From an uncultured Odoribacter sp. (GTDB lineage Bacteria > Bacteroidota > Bacteroidia > Bacteroidales > Marinifilaceae), in NCBI GenBank assembly GCA_910578985.1, contig CAJTSF010000005.1, forward strand, positions 1 through 64,000: a DNA stretch of 64,000 bases. The letters are read 5' to 3'. This document shows, piece by piece, positions 37,301-45,587 of the stretch. Position 1 is the first letter of the stretch. Every line of letters begins with the position of its first letter. The notes below the pieces were generated by a model. That model was not told the DNA's origin. It saw nothing but the letters and a program-made list of their open reading frames with translations, and did no database searches. The position numbers were made by a program, and so were the translations under genes.

Positions 37301-37652
37301 CCAGAAGGTGGAAAACATCGGAGCGGATGAGGTGTTCAACAACCAGGACAAGCGGGCGCTATACGACCGGTGGTCACCGGACAACCGGGAAGCGGGCTAT
37401 AAAGGCATTTCTCTGACGCAAGCCACCAACAAATCGTCGCGCTTCGTCATGGACGAAAACACCATCAGCGGAGAATCGTTCAATATCGGTTACGATTTCA
37501 CACAGCCTTTCGTACATAAACTGGGGCTTTCCGCCTTGAACGTACAGGCAAACATGAACGACATTTTCCGCTGCTCCTCCGTGAAAAGCGAACGCGGCAT
37601 CGACTATCCTTTCGCACGCACGGTCTCTTTCTCCATTTCGGCAACCTTTTAA
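34338..37652 (+). CDS. SusC/RagA family TonB-linked transporter with STN signalling domain
   Basis: 1104 aa from the ATG at 34338 (MKRKSVRIALMMGLLIFSNT). A signal peptide (~1-27), an STN domain (~30-108; 'LRLNQATLTEALKRVGEMTG', 'FTYSVEDKTILIV'), a carboxypeptidase-regulatory-like domain (~118-200; 'AADGSPLTGVTVVLEG'), a plug ('AASTAIYGSKAANGVVVIETK') and a barrel ending 'RTVSFSISATF' with terminal Phe. It imports the operon's ligand and should signal to the FecR encoded 33 bp upstream. Its plug and C-terminus ('SSVKSERGIDYPFARTVS') are close to SusC of operon 1. Confidence 0.96.
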   Translation: MKRKSVRIALMMGLLIFSNTLQASFAQTVSGLRLNQATLTEALKRVGEMTGYEFFYHAEQLSRCGKRIRLEVEEGRLEEVLQEILSGTGFTYSVEDKTILIVPAPAREEQAKEVVLEGQVVDAADGSPLTGVTVVLEGTTVGAASDMDGKWSLRIPAGSYNILFSFIGYETKSIRFTGKNLADFARITLQQEAVEMDDVVVTGIYRRKKESFTGSSTTFKAEELKSVGTANVLQSLRTLDPSFKIMENNRFGSDPNRMPDIEIRGKSSVMGLKEEYGTDPNQPLFILDGFETTLQTVMDLNMNRVASVTLLKDAASTAIYGSKAANGVVVIETKAPESGRLQLSYKGDFSVTTADLTDYNLMNSREKLEFETLAGMYTDKLGSAFNQVRLDSLRNARLQGIAEGIDTYWLSEPLRTGFTHKHNLYAEGGEEHIRYGIGLSYSKVQGVMKGSDRQNIGGNIDLIYRTGKLQFSNKLTLDYMETNDPSVSFSEYAQANPYFKKYDENGKVNKYLYYYPGDDINFAEMIPNPLWNASLNNYDKGDQFGFTNNFIIEWFATDDLRVRGKFGLTKSDGTDEQRLSPLHSEFDEAEDTQKGSYRHTVAKSINYEGDVAVTYGRLFAGKHMVNAVGGFNFSTAKNTRNGYEATGFTEDQFGAPSFSNGFTEDGKPTYSESQKRAASFYLNGGYAYANRYLLDFNYRSDGASMFGTNNRFRNTWSVGVGWNLHHESFLAGKEWLQLLKLRASAGNPGNQNFSAYQAFSTYKFNTAMTNIFGSGLVVNALGNKDLAWQETINYNVGADITLWQNRLNITFDWYKKITDPLLALITTPGSMGVKTVAMNAGQQKTNGVEATLKISPVYRPQERINWNISLNGTHAKARYAKIGNAFSSLNDEQKASLAGTTRYYDGGSPTAIWAVRSAGIDPATGKELFIKKDGSYSFTYDTDDETVIGDTEPKLEGIIGTTLYWKGLTVGCYFRYSIGAQVFNEAVFQKVENIGADEVFNNQDKRALYDRWSPDNREAGYKGISLTQATNKSSRFVMDENTISGESFNIGYDFTQPFVHKLGLSALNVQANMNDIFRCSSVKSERGIDYPFARTVSFSISATF

Positions 37653-37663
37653 CGCATAAAACG

Positions 37664-39118
37664 ATGAACATGAATATACGACTTTGGATTCCGATGCTCT
37701 GCCTCGCCTTGCTGGCGTCAGGCTGCAACAGCTGGCTGGACGTGAAACCCTACGACCAGATTTCGGAAGATGAACTGATCCGCTCGGAAGAGGGATTCCA
37801 AAAACTGCTGAACGGCATCTATATCGACCTCAACGACGGCGCACTGTACGGGAAAGCACTGACCGTCGAGATGGTGGAAATCATGGGCGGCGCTTACGAA
37901 ATCGGAAGCAATACGCTGGTGTGGGGCAATTACCCCGATTTACAAAAATACAATTACGGCACGGAATACTGGCGAGGGCGCTTAGACGAGACCTGGAACA
38001 AAGCCTACGCCCTGATTCTGAACTGCAACAAACTGCTGGAAAACATCGAAGGGAAACAGGAACTTTTCACGGGTGACAACTACAACATCATCCGCGGGGA
38101 AGCGCTGGCGTTGCGGGCAATGCTGCATTTCGACATGCTGCGGCTCTTCGGTCCCGTATATGCCGCCGACAGCAAGATGGCGTGCATTCCCTACTACACC
38201 TCCCAGACCCTCTCTCCCGAGCCCTTGCTCCCCGCCTCGCAGGTCATCGGGAACATCCTGACAGACTTGAAAGAGGCACGCATCCTGTTGAGCGGCGATC
38301 CCGTTCAGACGCTGGGGACCCGCATGTACAGCCCGGCGGACGGGAGCTCCAACTTCCTGCACTACCGCGCCCTCCGCCTGAACTACTATGCCGTCACGGG
38401 ACTGGCGGCCCGCGTCAGCCTTTACGCCGGACAGAAAGCGGAGGCGTTCGCCTACGCCCGGGAGGTCATCCGGGCGGCGGACAACGGGATTTTCCCCTTT
38501 ATCGACCGTTTTTCGGTCATCGGCACCTCCGGCGATCCAGACCGCATTTTCTCGACGGAAGTGCTGTTCGCCCTGTCGAACAATAACCGCGGGCAAATCT
38601 TCAAGGATTATTACGATCCCTCCCGTCTGCCCAACATGATTTTCCGCATGGAAACCGGACTACTGGAACAGACGGTGTTCGGCGACACGGAAACCGGCGG
38701 GAACCTGGATGACTACCGTTGCCGCGCCAACTGGATCTCCTCGGCGTCCGCCCGCTATTTCCACAAATACGCCGACATGGAGGAGACGGGACGCATCGAG
38801 AACACCATGATACCCTTGCTCCGCCTGGGCGAAATGTACCTGATTGCCGCCGAAAGCCAATCGGACAACCTGGCGGCAGGCGTATCCTACGTGAATACCC
38901 TGCGGCGCAACCGGGGCGTGGGGAACCTCTCAAACCTCACCCCCGAGCGGCTTCAATACGAATACATCCGCGAACTGTACGGAGAAGGACAACTGTTCTT
39001 CCTATACAAACGCATGAACACGCGCATCCTGCGGTCAGCCACGGAATCCAACAATCCGGCACCGTCGAATGCCATATTCGTCGTGCCCCTGCCCGACACG
39101 GAAACGGAAAACAGATAA
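37664..39118 (+). CDS. RagB/SusD family outer-membrane lipoprotein
   Basis: 484 aa. The lipoprotein signal ends LLASGC, followed by NSWLDVKPYDQISEDELIRSEEGFQKLLNGIY, the classic SusD start. 'GEALALRAMLHFDMLRLFGP' (~150-170), 'PLLRLGEMYLIAAES' and 'YEYIRELYGEGQLFFLYKR' are SusD landmarks. It lies 11 bp downstream of susC and is the partner lid protein. It resembles the SusD of operon 1. Confidence 0.94.
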   Translation: MNMNIRLWIPMLCLALLASGCNSWLDVKPYDQISEDELIRSEEGFQKLLNGIYIDLNDGALYGKALTVEMVEIMGGAYEIGSNTLVWGNYPDLQKYNYGTEYWRGRLDETWNKAYALILNCNKLLENIEGKQELFTGDNYNIIRGEALALRAMLHFDMLRLFGPVYAADSKMACIPYYTSQTLSPEPLLPASQVIGNILTDLKEARILLSGDPVQTLGTRMYSPADGSSNFLHYRALRLNYYAVTGLAARVSLYAGQKAEAFAYAREVIRAADNGIFPFIDRFSVIGTSGDPDRIFSTEVLFALSNNNRGQIFKDYYDPSRLPNMIFRMETGLLEQTVFGDTETGGNLDDYRCRANWISSASARYFHKYADMEETGRIENTMIPLLRLGEMYLIAAESQSDNLAAGVSYVNTLRRNRGVGNLSNLTPERLQYEYIRELYGEGQLFFLYKRMNTRILRSATESNNPAPSNAIFVVPLPDTETENR

Positions 39119-39141
39119 AACCATCTCCAAAAGAACACAAC

Positions 39142-39912
39142 ATGAAAACAAAACACAACCTATATCTCGGTCTTCTCTTTCTCGCCGGTTGCATTGCCTG
39201 CAACGAAGAGAAGCCGGAGGCTTTCCAAAACATCGACGGCATCTATTTCGACAACCGGGGGAGTAGCAATACGGTGACGGACAGCGTTTATGTCACTTTC
39301 GTCTATACCAACGAAGATATGCTGGAAATACCGGTACAGGTGCAAGCGCTGGGACGTCCCGCCCCAACGTCCCGCCCGATAGCCATACGCGTGGCGGGCG
39401 GTGATGCCGAAGAGGGGACAGACTATGAGCTGAAGAACGCGGCAGAAATCCCGGCAGGAGCCTTGACGCTGAACTACACCGTTGTCTTGAAACGCACGGC
39501 AGCCCTGAAGACAAGAGACCGGGAACTGGTGCTGGAATTACAAGCCAACGAGCATTTCATCCTACCCTTCGAATACCAGGTACAGGCGGGAAACGACACG
39601 GTGCCGGTGACCACTTACCGCATCCTCTTCACCGACCGCTTTACCGTGGAACCGGAGGGATGGAACGATACGTACGGGGGAGATTTCTCCCAACAGAAAT
39701 TCGAACTGATGTGCCGGGTGCTGGACCTTGACCGCGCCGCATTCAACCGCGCCGACGGCATATCCTTGTCGAGGTGGTATTACATCTGCCTGAGCATGAC
39801 GGAGTACGTCAGCGAACAGGCAAAACTGAAAGAAGCCGGCAAGCCTTACGACACGGAAGCATTCGACGCCCAAACCGGCCAGCCGTTCACATTTGAAAAA
39901 AGAAAACCATGA
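39142..39912 (+). CDS. DUF4843 domain lipoprotein
   Basis: 256 aa from the ATG at 39142 (MKTKHNLYLGLLFLAGCIAC). After the lipobox, 'FQNIDGIYFDNRG', 'SVYVTFVYTNEDMLEIPVQV' and 'AEEGTDYEL' fit DUF4843. It lies 23 bp after susD and its stop overlaps the next start (ATGA at 39909-39912), so translation is probably coupled to the PKD-like gene. Probably a surface accessory of the SusCD complex. Confidence 0.8.
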   Translation: MKTKHNLYLGLLFLAGCIACNEEKPEAFQNIDGIYFDNRGSSNTVTDSVYVTFVYTNEDMLEIPVQVQALGRPAPTSRPIAIRVAGGDAEEGTDYELKNAAEIPAGALTLNYTVVLKRTAALKTRDRELVLELQANEHFILPFEYQVQAGNDTVPVTTYRILFTDRFTVEPEGWNDTYGGDFSQQKFELMCRVLDLDRAAFNRADGISLSRWYYICLSMTEYVSEQAKLKEAGKPYDTEAFDAQTGQPFTFEKRKP

Positions 39913-41465
39913 AAAAAGGATTTGTATATATCGCGTTCCTGGGGCTCCTGGTAGCCTCATGCGACAAAGACCTGGGGAACTACAACTACCACACCCTGCC
40001 TTCCCCGACCGTCACAGGCATCGACACCCGAATCGACGCCCGTAAAAACGAGCGCCTGCAACTGGCGCCGAACATCGAGGGAGAAGGATTCGATGCAAGC
40101 AACTGCCGTTTCGAATGGAAAGCCATCTCCGTCAATGATGCGGACAGCGCGACCGTCATCGGCACCGACCGGGAGCTGGATTACCTGATGCTTCTGCCGG
40201 AAGGCGCCTACACCCTGTATTTCACCATCACGGACCGCCCGACGGGAGTCTTCTGGCAAACCAACTATGAACTATGGGTGACGCAAGTCACCTCCGAGGG
40301 CTGGATGGTGCTCTGCTCGGACAACGGGAAAACCCGTCTGGACATGATATCCGCCGTAACGGGACAGACCTACCGGGACGTACTGTCCAATACAGGGATA
40401 CCGGAACTGAACGGCCCGCGCCGCATCCAGCAACTCAAAGGCTACACCGAAGAGGATTCCCCCTTCTACCTGCTGACGGACGAGGGGGCTACCCGCCTGG
40501 GAAACGACGGCTTCGCCTGGAAAGAGGAATACAGCCTGCACTATGAAATGGGACAAAGCCAGACCGCCATCCCTTATGAAATGGTGACTACCACAGGCGG
40601 GAAAATGATGGTGTCGGGGACCGATTTCTATTATGCCTCCACCCGCACCATCATCGAACTCTTCGGCATGCCGCGGAACAAGGATTTCCGGGTGGCACCC
40701 ATGGCAGGCAGCAATGTGGCAAGCACCTCCGTCATCGCTCCGCTCGTCCTCATGTATGACATCGACAACAAACGGTTCATGGGGTACGGCCATCTGCTGG
40801 CAGGCGAGGACTTCAACAACATGGACCCGCTGCATGAGATGAACGAAATGGCAGCCCTGCTGGACGACCTGACGGAGGGAGGAGTCATCGGCTCTGCATT
40901 CGACGTCTTCCCCACAGGATACGACTACGTATATATGGAAAACACCCGCTACGATCCGGGCAACGGGAAGATGGGAGTGACCTACACCGTACTGTCTGAC
41001 GGAGAGAAACGCCACCTGTACGGCATCCAGTTGGGCGACATGCTTCCTCAAAGCTGGACCGACTGCCAGTCAGCCCTCGGGAAAGCCTATTACGGCGACC
41101 TGTCGGCATGCACGGACATCACGAAAGTCAGCGACCTGTTTGCTTTCAGTTCGTTGAAAAACTGCATGTATTACGCCGTTGGCGGTACCCTTTACCGGGT
41201 AGACCTCTCCGCAGCCCCTCTGCGGGCGGAACGGCAATTCACCCTGCCGAACGGGGAACAAATCACCCGCCTGAAATTCAACCTCTACCGGAACACAGCC
41301 AACCAGAACCGCTCCTATGACTTAGTTGTGGGAAGCCTGAAGGGCGAAGAGGGCATTTTGAGAATCTACCGGGACAATGCCCTGGAGGGAGATTTCTCCA
41401 AGGTCGAACCGGAAGTGTATGGCGGATTTGCACGGATTGTGGACGCGACCTATCGGGAATGGTAA
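39909..41465 (+). CDS. PKD-like family lipoprotein
   Basis: 518 aa. The lipobox LLVASC is followed by DKDLGNYNYHTLPSPTVTGI, the same 'DLGNY-Y' opening as the protein at 1891-3582 (PF16407 type). A PKD/Ig-like strand pattern ('CRFEWKAI', 'AYTLYFTITDRPTGVFWQTNYELWV') covers ~60-125. The C-terminal part has no recognised enzymatic motif. Coupled to the DUF4843 gene by a 4-bp overlap. Presumed surface-exposed binding protein. Confidence 0.75.
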   Translation: MKKGFVYIAFLGLLVASCDKDLGNYNYHTLPSPTVTGIDTRIDARKNERLQLAPNIEGEGFDASNCRFEWKAISVNDADSATVIGTDRELDYLMLLPEGAYTLYFTITDRPTGVFWQTNYELWVTQVTSEGWMVLCSDNGKTRLDMISAVTGQTYRDVLSNTGIPELNGPRRIQQLKGYTEEDSPFYLLTDEGATRLGNDGFAWKEEYSLHYEMGQSQTAIPYEMVTTTGGKMMVSGTDFYYASTRTIIELFGMPRNKDFRVAPMAGSNVASTSVIAPLVLMYDIDNKRFMGYGHLLAGEDFNNMDPLHEMNEMAALLDDLTEGGVIGSAFDVFPTGYDYVYMENTRYDPGNGKMGVTYTVLSDGEKRHLYGIQLGDMLPQSWTDCQSALGKAYYGDLSACTDITKVSDLFAFSSLKNCMYYAVGGTLYRVDLSAAPLRAERQFTLPNGEQITRLKFNLYRNTANQNRSYDLVVGSLKGEEGILRIYRDNALEGDFSKVEPEVYGGFARIVDATYREW

Positions 41466-41508
41466 ACAAACTTCAATACTCTATATTATTAATCACTAAA
41501 TTTTTAAC

Positions 41509-42846
41509 ATGATGAAAAACATTTGGTTTATGCTGCTGACAGTTTGCACGATGTTTGCATTCTCAGCTTGTTCCGACGACGATGAAAAGAATCCGACGAA
41601 TCCCGTCTCAAACGCAAAAGTTCCTGCAACGGTTCAAATCGGAGAAGAGATGATTATCACGGGAACGGGATTCACCGCACCCGGAATCGCACTCTATTTA
41701 GAAGATGCCGAAAAAAATCGGACGAAATTGGATGCCACATTCAGTGCCGCCGGCGCCACATGCACCGTACCGGAACTGACTCCCGGAACTTTCGGTGTCA
41801 TCCTGACCCAAGAAGGGCATGAATGGGAATTAGGGAAAACCGCATTGGAAGCAGGTCCGAACCCGATTGTCTCACCGGCACTTCCGGAAGGAATCGTATA
41901 TATAGGGAAACAAGTGACCATCGGCGGAAGCGGTTATGAAGCAAGCGACAAAATTTCATTGAACCAAGAAGAAGGAGACGCCATCGAGATTTCCGAAGTA
42001 GCCGTGACGGAAAGCGGTCTGCAATTTACCCTTCCGAAAGATTTGCCGGCAGGGACCTATACGGTAAGCCTGATTCGCGGCGTACAATCCTGGACGTTGG
42101 AAGGCACATTGAACGTGCAGAAAGAAAAAAGAATCAAGTCGATTTCCGTAGAAAATGCCATGGGGAAAATTGACATTACCATGACCTATAATGAAAACAA
42201 TCAATTGACCATTGCAGACGCCCATGTAAACGCAATGGGACAGGAAGCAGATTATCAATACAATTTCACGTACACAGAAGAAAAAATCACCACAACAGGA
42301 CAAGCGAACGATATTCCTTTGGAGTATTTCCTAAAAGATGGAAAAATAACAAAATCAACAGCTTGCAAGGCATACGATGAAACGGAAGCCTATAATTTAT
42401 GGAATTACGATGCCAAAAATTATCTGTCGGCAATTCAAAACATGGGGAACGGGAGTTATGAAGCCATCGACATACCGACCGTCTCTTATAATGCAGAAGG
42501 GAACATGGAACAATTGACTCTTTCCGGTATAAATGAATATAACTTCATCTACGGAGACGATGCCCCGGATGCTGTTCAAGGAACATTGGATTTATCATGG
42601 GCTCCCCACTTCATCATGATGATTTCTTGGGGCATGGGAGAGGATATCGGCATCGGATTACTGCTCAATCAAAACGGATATACTTCTGCCAAGATTCCTA
42701 CTAAGATAAGCTATGTGGAATATGACGGGCAAAATCACGAGTATGCCATCACTACTCAATGGACCAATGATTATACCTTGACATCAGTGTGTGATGATGA
42801 AGAAAATATCGGAAGCACTACAGTCGTTTATGAAGATATAGAATAA
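41509..42846 (+). CDS. Lipoprotein with IPT/TIG-like repeats and DUF4595-like C-terminus
   Basis: 445 aa. Lipobox FSAC (Cys21), then Asp/Glu-rich linker. Two TIG-like repeats are visible: 'GEEMIITGTGFTAPGIALYL' (~47-66) and 'GKQVTIGGSGYEASDKISL' (~133-151). Residues ~205-445 ('ISVENAMGKIDITMTYNENN', then Asn/Tyr-rich strands) resemble DUF4595-type beta-structured lipoproteins. The gene is AT-richer than the rest of operon 3, which hints at a different origin. It lies 43 bp after the PKD-like gene and ends at a strong terminator (42855-42899). Function unknown. Confidence 0.6.
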   Translation: MMKNIWFMLLTVCTMFAFSACSDDDEKNPTNPVSNAKVPATVQIGEEMIITGTGFTAPGIALYLEDAEKNRTKLDATFSAAGATCTVPELTPGTFGVILTQEGHEWELGKTALEAGPNPIVSPALPEGIVYIGKQVTIGGSGYEASDKISLNQEEGDAIEISEVAVTESGLQFTLPKDLPAGTYTVSLIRGVQSWTLEGTLNVQKEKRIKSISVENAMGKIDITMTYNENNQLTIADAHVNAMGQEADYQYNFTYTEEKITTTGQANDIPLEYFLKDGKITKSTACKAYDETEAYNLWNYDAKNYLSAIQNMGNGSYEAIDIPTVSYNAEGNMEQLTLSGINEYNFIYGDDAPDAVQGTLDLSWAPHFIMMISWGMGEDIGIGLLLNQNGYTSAKIPTKISYVEYDGQNHEYAITTQWTNDYTLTSVCDDEENIGSTTVVYEDIE

Positions 42847-42854
42847 ACGGACGA

Positions 42855-42899
42855 AAACAAACATGTGCCAAAACAGATTGTTTTGGCACATGTTTGTTT
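42855..42899 (+). terminator. Strong intrinsic terminator within operon 3
   Basis: Perfect 20-bp stem (AAACAAACATGTGCCAAAAC and its complement) with a 5-nt loop AGATT, 8 bp after the stop of the TIG-like gene. The right arm ends GTTTGTTTC. It separates the TlpA-like gene from the upstream genes. Confidence 0.85.
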
Positions 42900-42919
42900 C
42901 ACAAAATTAAATCACTCAT

Positions 42920-44275
42920 ATGAGAAAACTTTTACTGATTCTCTGCACCGCTTTCCTGTTCTCCTGCGGGAAAGAAACGGACAACGTGGCAAAGATAAAA
43001 GTATGCGTGGAGCGTCCGACTTCGACATTCGTGGCATTGGTGCATGACCGGACAGTGCGGGAGATACCGTTGGACTCCACGGGATGTGCGGAGATTGCCG
43101 ACACGGTGCCTGGGTTCCGCTATGCCCGCCTGTATTACGGCGAGCATTTCAAACACCTGTTCCTGGAAGGTGGGGAACAGTTGAATATCCGCTTCGACGG
43201 CAACCGGTTTCACGAAGCAATCCAAACAGAAGGACACAACGCTCCGGTTATCGATTACCTGAACAGCGTCCGTCCGGCAGGGGATGAATTGCAAAACTAT
43301 GCCATGCCTTTCCCCGACTATCTCAAAGCGGTGAAACGGAAAACGGACGACGCCCTGTCGCTGCTTGAAGCGCGCCATCTGGAAAAGTCAAATCCGCTGT
43401 TCGACCGTGTGGAGCGTGAACGGTTACGCTATCTCTTTGCCCAAAGTCTGCTGATGTACCCGCTGGGATATGTCTCGCAAACCGGCGATACGCTTTACGA
43501 ACCGGGAGAGGATTATTTCCAGGCACTGGAAAGCTACGTCACGGAACAGGAAGAAATGGGACAGGTCGGCGAATACCGCGAATTTATCAAAGAGGCGGCG
43601 GTCATCCTCACCCGCCGCGAAGGAGACCCCGCCACGGGATTTTACCGGAAGATGCTGGCTGCCATGCGCTATGTGGGCAAACATTTTTCATCTCCCCTGC
43701 TCAAACAGCAATTGATTGCGGCATACGCGGCGGAGTATGTGGATTTCTACGGTATCCGCGATATGGAGGAGATGCAAAGCGTGGTGAACGCCTACGTGAC
43801 AGACCCGGCTGCCATGGCGATTTTCCGCGCGTCGTATGACAAATGGGACCTGACTTCGCCGGGACGCCCCTCGCCGGATTTCCGCGCGGAGGACACGGAC
43901 GGAGAAGTGCATACGTTGCAAGAGTTCCGAGGCAAATACGTGTACATCGACCTGTGGGCGACCTGGTGCAAGCCCTGCAAAGAGGAACTGCCCCACTTAA
44001 AAGAACTGGAGAAGAAATTCGAAGGGAAAAACATCGTATTCCTCGGGCTTTCCATCGACGGTAACCGCACCGCCTGGGAAGAACGCGTGAAGAGCGGAGA
44101 ACTGGCAGGCGTACAGTTGTTGCTGGGACGCCGCAGCGATTTCCAGCAAGCGTACCGCATCGAAGGGATCCCCCGCTTCATCCTGCTCGACCCGGAGGGG
44201 AAAATCGTAAACAACAACATGTTGCGCCCTTCCTCCCCCGACATCGAACAAGTGCTGGAGGAAATGGTGAAATGA
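42920..44275 (+). CDS. TlpA-like thioredoxin-fold lipoprotein
   Basis: 451 aa. Lipobox FLFSC (Cys16). An N-terminal beta domain ('IKVCVERPTSTFVALVHDRT', 'LYYGEHFKHLFLEGGEQLNI') precedes a helical middle and a thioredoxin domain with the active site WCKPC (Cys350, Cys353) and 'IEGIPRFILLDPEGKI'. The CKPC dipeptide differs from CGPC in the other TlpA-like proteins here and may alter redox potential (inference). It follows operon 3 but behind a perfect 20-bp hairpin, so its own promoter or readthrough is needed; no clear promoter was seen. Confidence 0.86.
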   Translation: MRKLLLILCTAFLFSCGKETDNVAKIKVCVERPTSTFVALVHDRTVREIPLDSTGCAEIADTVPGFRYARLYYGEHFKHLFLEGGEQLNIRFDGNRFHEAIQTEGHNAPVIDYLNSVRPAGDELQNYAMPFPDYLKAVKRKTDDALSLLEARHLEKSNPLFDRVERERLRYLFAQSLLMYPLGYVSQTGDTLYEPGEDYFQALESYVTEQEEMGQVGEYREFIKEAAVILTRREGDPATGFYRKMLAAMRYVGKHFSSPLLKQQLIAAYAAEYVDFYGIRDMEEMQSVVNAYVTDPAAMAIFRASYDKWDLTSPGRPSPDFRAEDTDGEVHTLQEFRGKYVYIDLWATWCKPCKEELPHLKELEKKFEGKNIVFLGLSIDGNRTAWEERVKSGELAGVQLLLGRRSDFQQAYRIEGIPRFILLDPEGKIVNNNMLRPSSPDIEQVLEEMVK

Positions 44276-44276
44276 C

Positions 44277-44300
44277 AAGCGGGCTTTCTCAAGCCCGCTT
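44277..44300 (+). terminator. Terminator after the TlpA-like gene
   Basis: AAGCGGGCTT-TCTC-AAGCCCGCTT, a perfect 10-bp stem followed by ATTTC, directly after the stop codon. Confidence 0.75.
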
Positions 44301-44394
44301 ATTTCATATCCCGCATTTTACTCTCCGGCATTTGGAAAATCCAATATTCATTACGATATTTGCATTACGATAATCGCGTAACGAAAATGTCAAA

Positions 44395-45525
44395 ATGAAT
44401 ATCAACAATCCATTCCTCATTTCCGGGTATCACAGTCCCGCATACTTCTGCGACCGCGCCAAGGAGACACAAACCATCATCAATGCGCTGCAAAATGGAC
44501 GCGACATCACCCTAATTGCCCCGCGCCGCATGGGCAAAACGGGTTTGATTAAACACGTGTTCCACCAACTCAAGGAGCAACAGGGAGACATCGTCACCCT
44601 CTACATGGATATCTATTCCACACGCTCGATCGGGCAATTCATCCGCCTGTTGGCAAACACCGTGCTCGGGCAACTGGATTCCGCTCCGCAGAAAGCCCTG
44701 AAACGCGTGAGCCAATTCATAAAAAGCTGCCGTCCGGTGTTCACATTCGACGAACTGACCGGTGTTCCCAAAGCCACCATCGAACTCGCGCCGTCAGCGG
44801 AGGAGACCACCTTGAAAGAGATTTTCGACTACCTGAAATCCGCCGACAAACGTTGCTACATCGCCATCGATGAATTCCAACAAATCACCGACTATCCCGA
44901 AAAAGGCATAGAAGCGCTGTTGCGCTCCTACATCCAATTCATCCCGAACGTCAATTTCATCTTTGCCGGAAGCAAACAGCACATCATGCAGGAAATGTTC
45001 CTCTCGGCAAAGAAACCGTTCTACCAAAGCACCCAACTGCTCACCATCGACCGCATCGAGCCAGGCGCCTATTATGAATTTGCGGAAGCATTCTTCGCGC
45101 AACAACAACGCGAATTGACCCAACCGACCTTCAACACCCTCTACGAGCGATTGGAAGGCCACACATGGTACATGCAATGCGTGCTGAACCGCTTATACAG
45201 CTACTCCGTCGCCATCGATGAGCAACTCATCGCAAACGCCCTCACCGAAATCATCGAGGAATCGACCTATGCCTACGAAAACCTACTGACCGCCTATCCT
45301 TCCGGAAGCGTCCGACTGCTGAAAGCCATCGCTTCAGAAGGATGCGTGAAAGAAATACTGTCGGGCGACTTCATCACCAAACATCGGCTCAAAGCCGCCA
45401 GCAGCGTAAACAGCGCCCTAAAAAAACTGGTGGACAACGAACTCGTCTACAAAAAAACGGAAGGCTACACTATCTATGACCGTTTCATGGGGGAATGGCT
45501 GCGCCGGCAGGATTCCGTTTTTTGA
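44395..45525 (+). CDS. AAA-like ATP-binding protein (archaeal-ATPase type)
   Basis: 376 aa. Walker A APRRMGKTGL at 42-51 and Walker B CYIAIDEFQ at 154-162. A sensor-like 'NFIFAGSKQHIMQEMF' follows, and the C-terminal ~290-376 forms a winged-helix-like part ('LKAASSVNSALKKLVDNELV'). The 'NPFLISGYHSPAYFCDRAKE' start is typical of the ATPase/DUF234-type proteins frequent in Bacteroidales. The function is unknown; many are orphan genes or near mobile elements. It has no operon partner here. Upstream, the words CATTACGATA are repeated (about 44350-44375). Confidence 0.8.
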   Translation: MNINNPFLISGYHSPAYFCDRAKETQTIINALQNGRDITLIAPRRMGKTGLIKHVFHQLKEQQGDIVTLYMDIYSTRSIGQFIRLLANTVLGQLDSAPQKALKRVSQFIKSCRPVFTFDELTGVPKATIELAPSAEETTLKEIFDYLKSADKRCYIAIDEFQQITDYPEKGIEALLRSYIQFIPNVNFIFAGSKQHIMQEMFLSAKKPFYQSTQLLTIDRIEPGAYYEFAEAFFAQQQRELTQPTFNTLYERLEGHTWYMQCVLNRLYSYSVAIDEQLIANALTEIIEESTYAYENLLTAYPSGSVRLLKAIASEGCVKEILSGDFITKHRLKAASSVNSALKKLVDNELVYKKTEGYTIYDRFMGEWLRRQDSVF

Positions 45526-45530
45526 TAACT

Positions 45531-45565
45531 AAAAAGCCCCTCCAACCATCAACAGCAGGAGGGGC
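45531..45565 (-). terminator. Terminator of efp (convergent with the AAA gene)
   Basis: GCCCCTCC (45536-45543) pairs with GGAGGGGC (45558-45565); on the minus strand the stem is followed by TTTTT. Confidence 0.75.
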
Positions 45566-45587
45566 TCATATACTACAATTAAAAAAA

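Noticed and set aside
44340..44394. Repeated CATTACGATA words and a short inverted repeat upstream of the AAA ATPase gene as an operator
   Set aside because: Only two copies and a 5-bp inverted repeat were seen, which is too little to claim a regulatory site.
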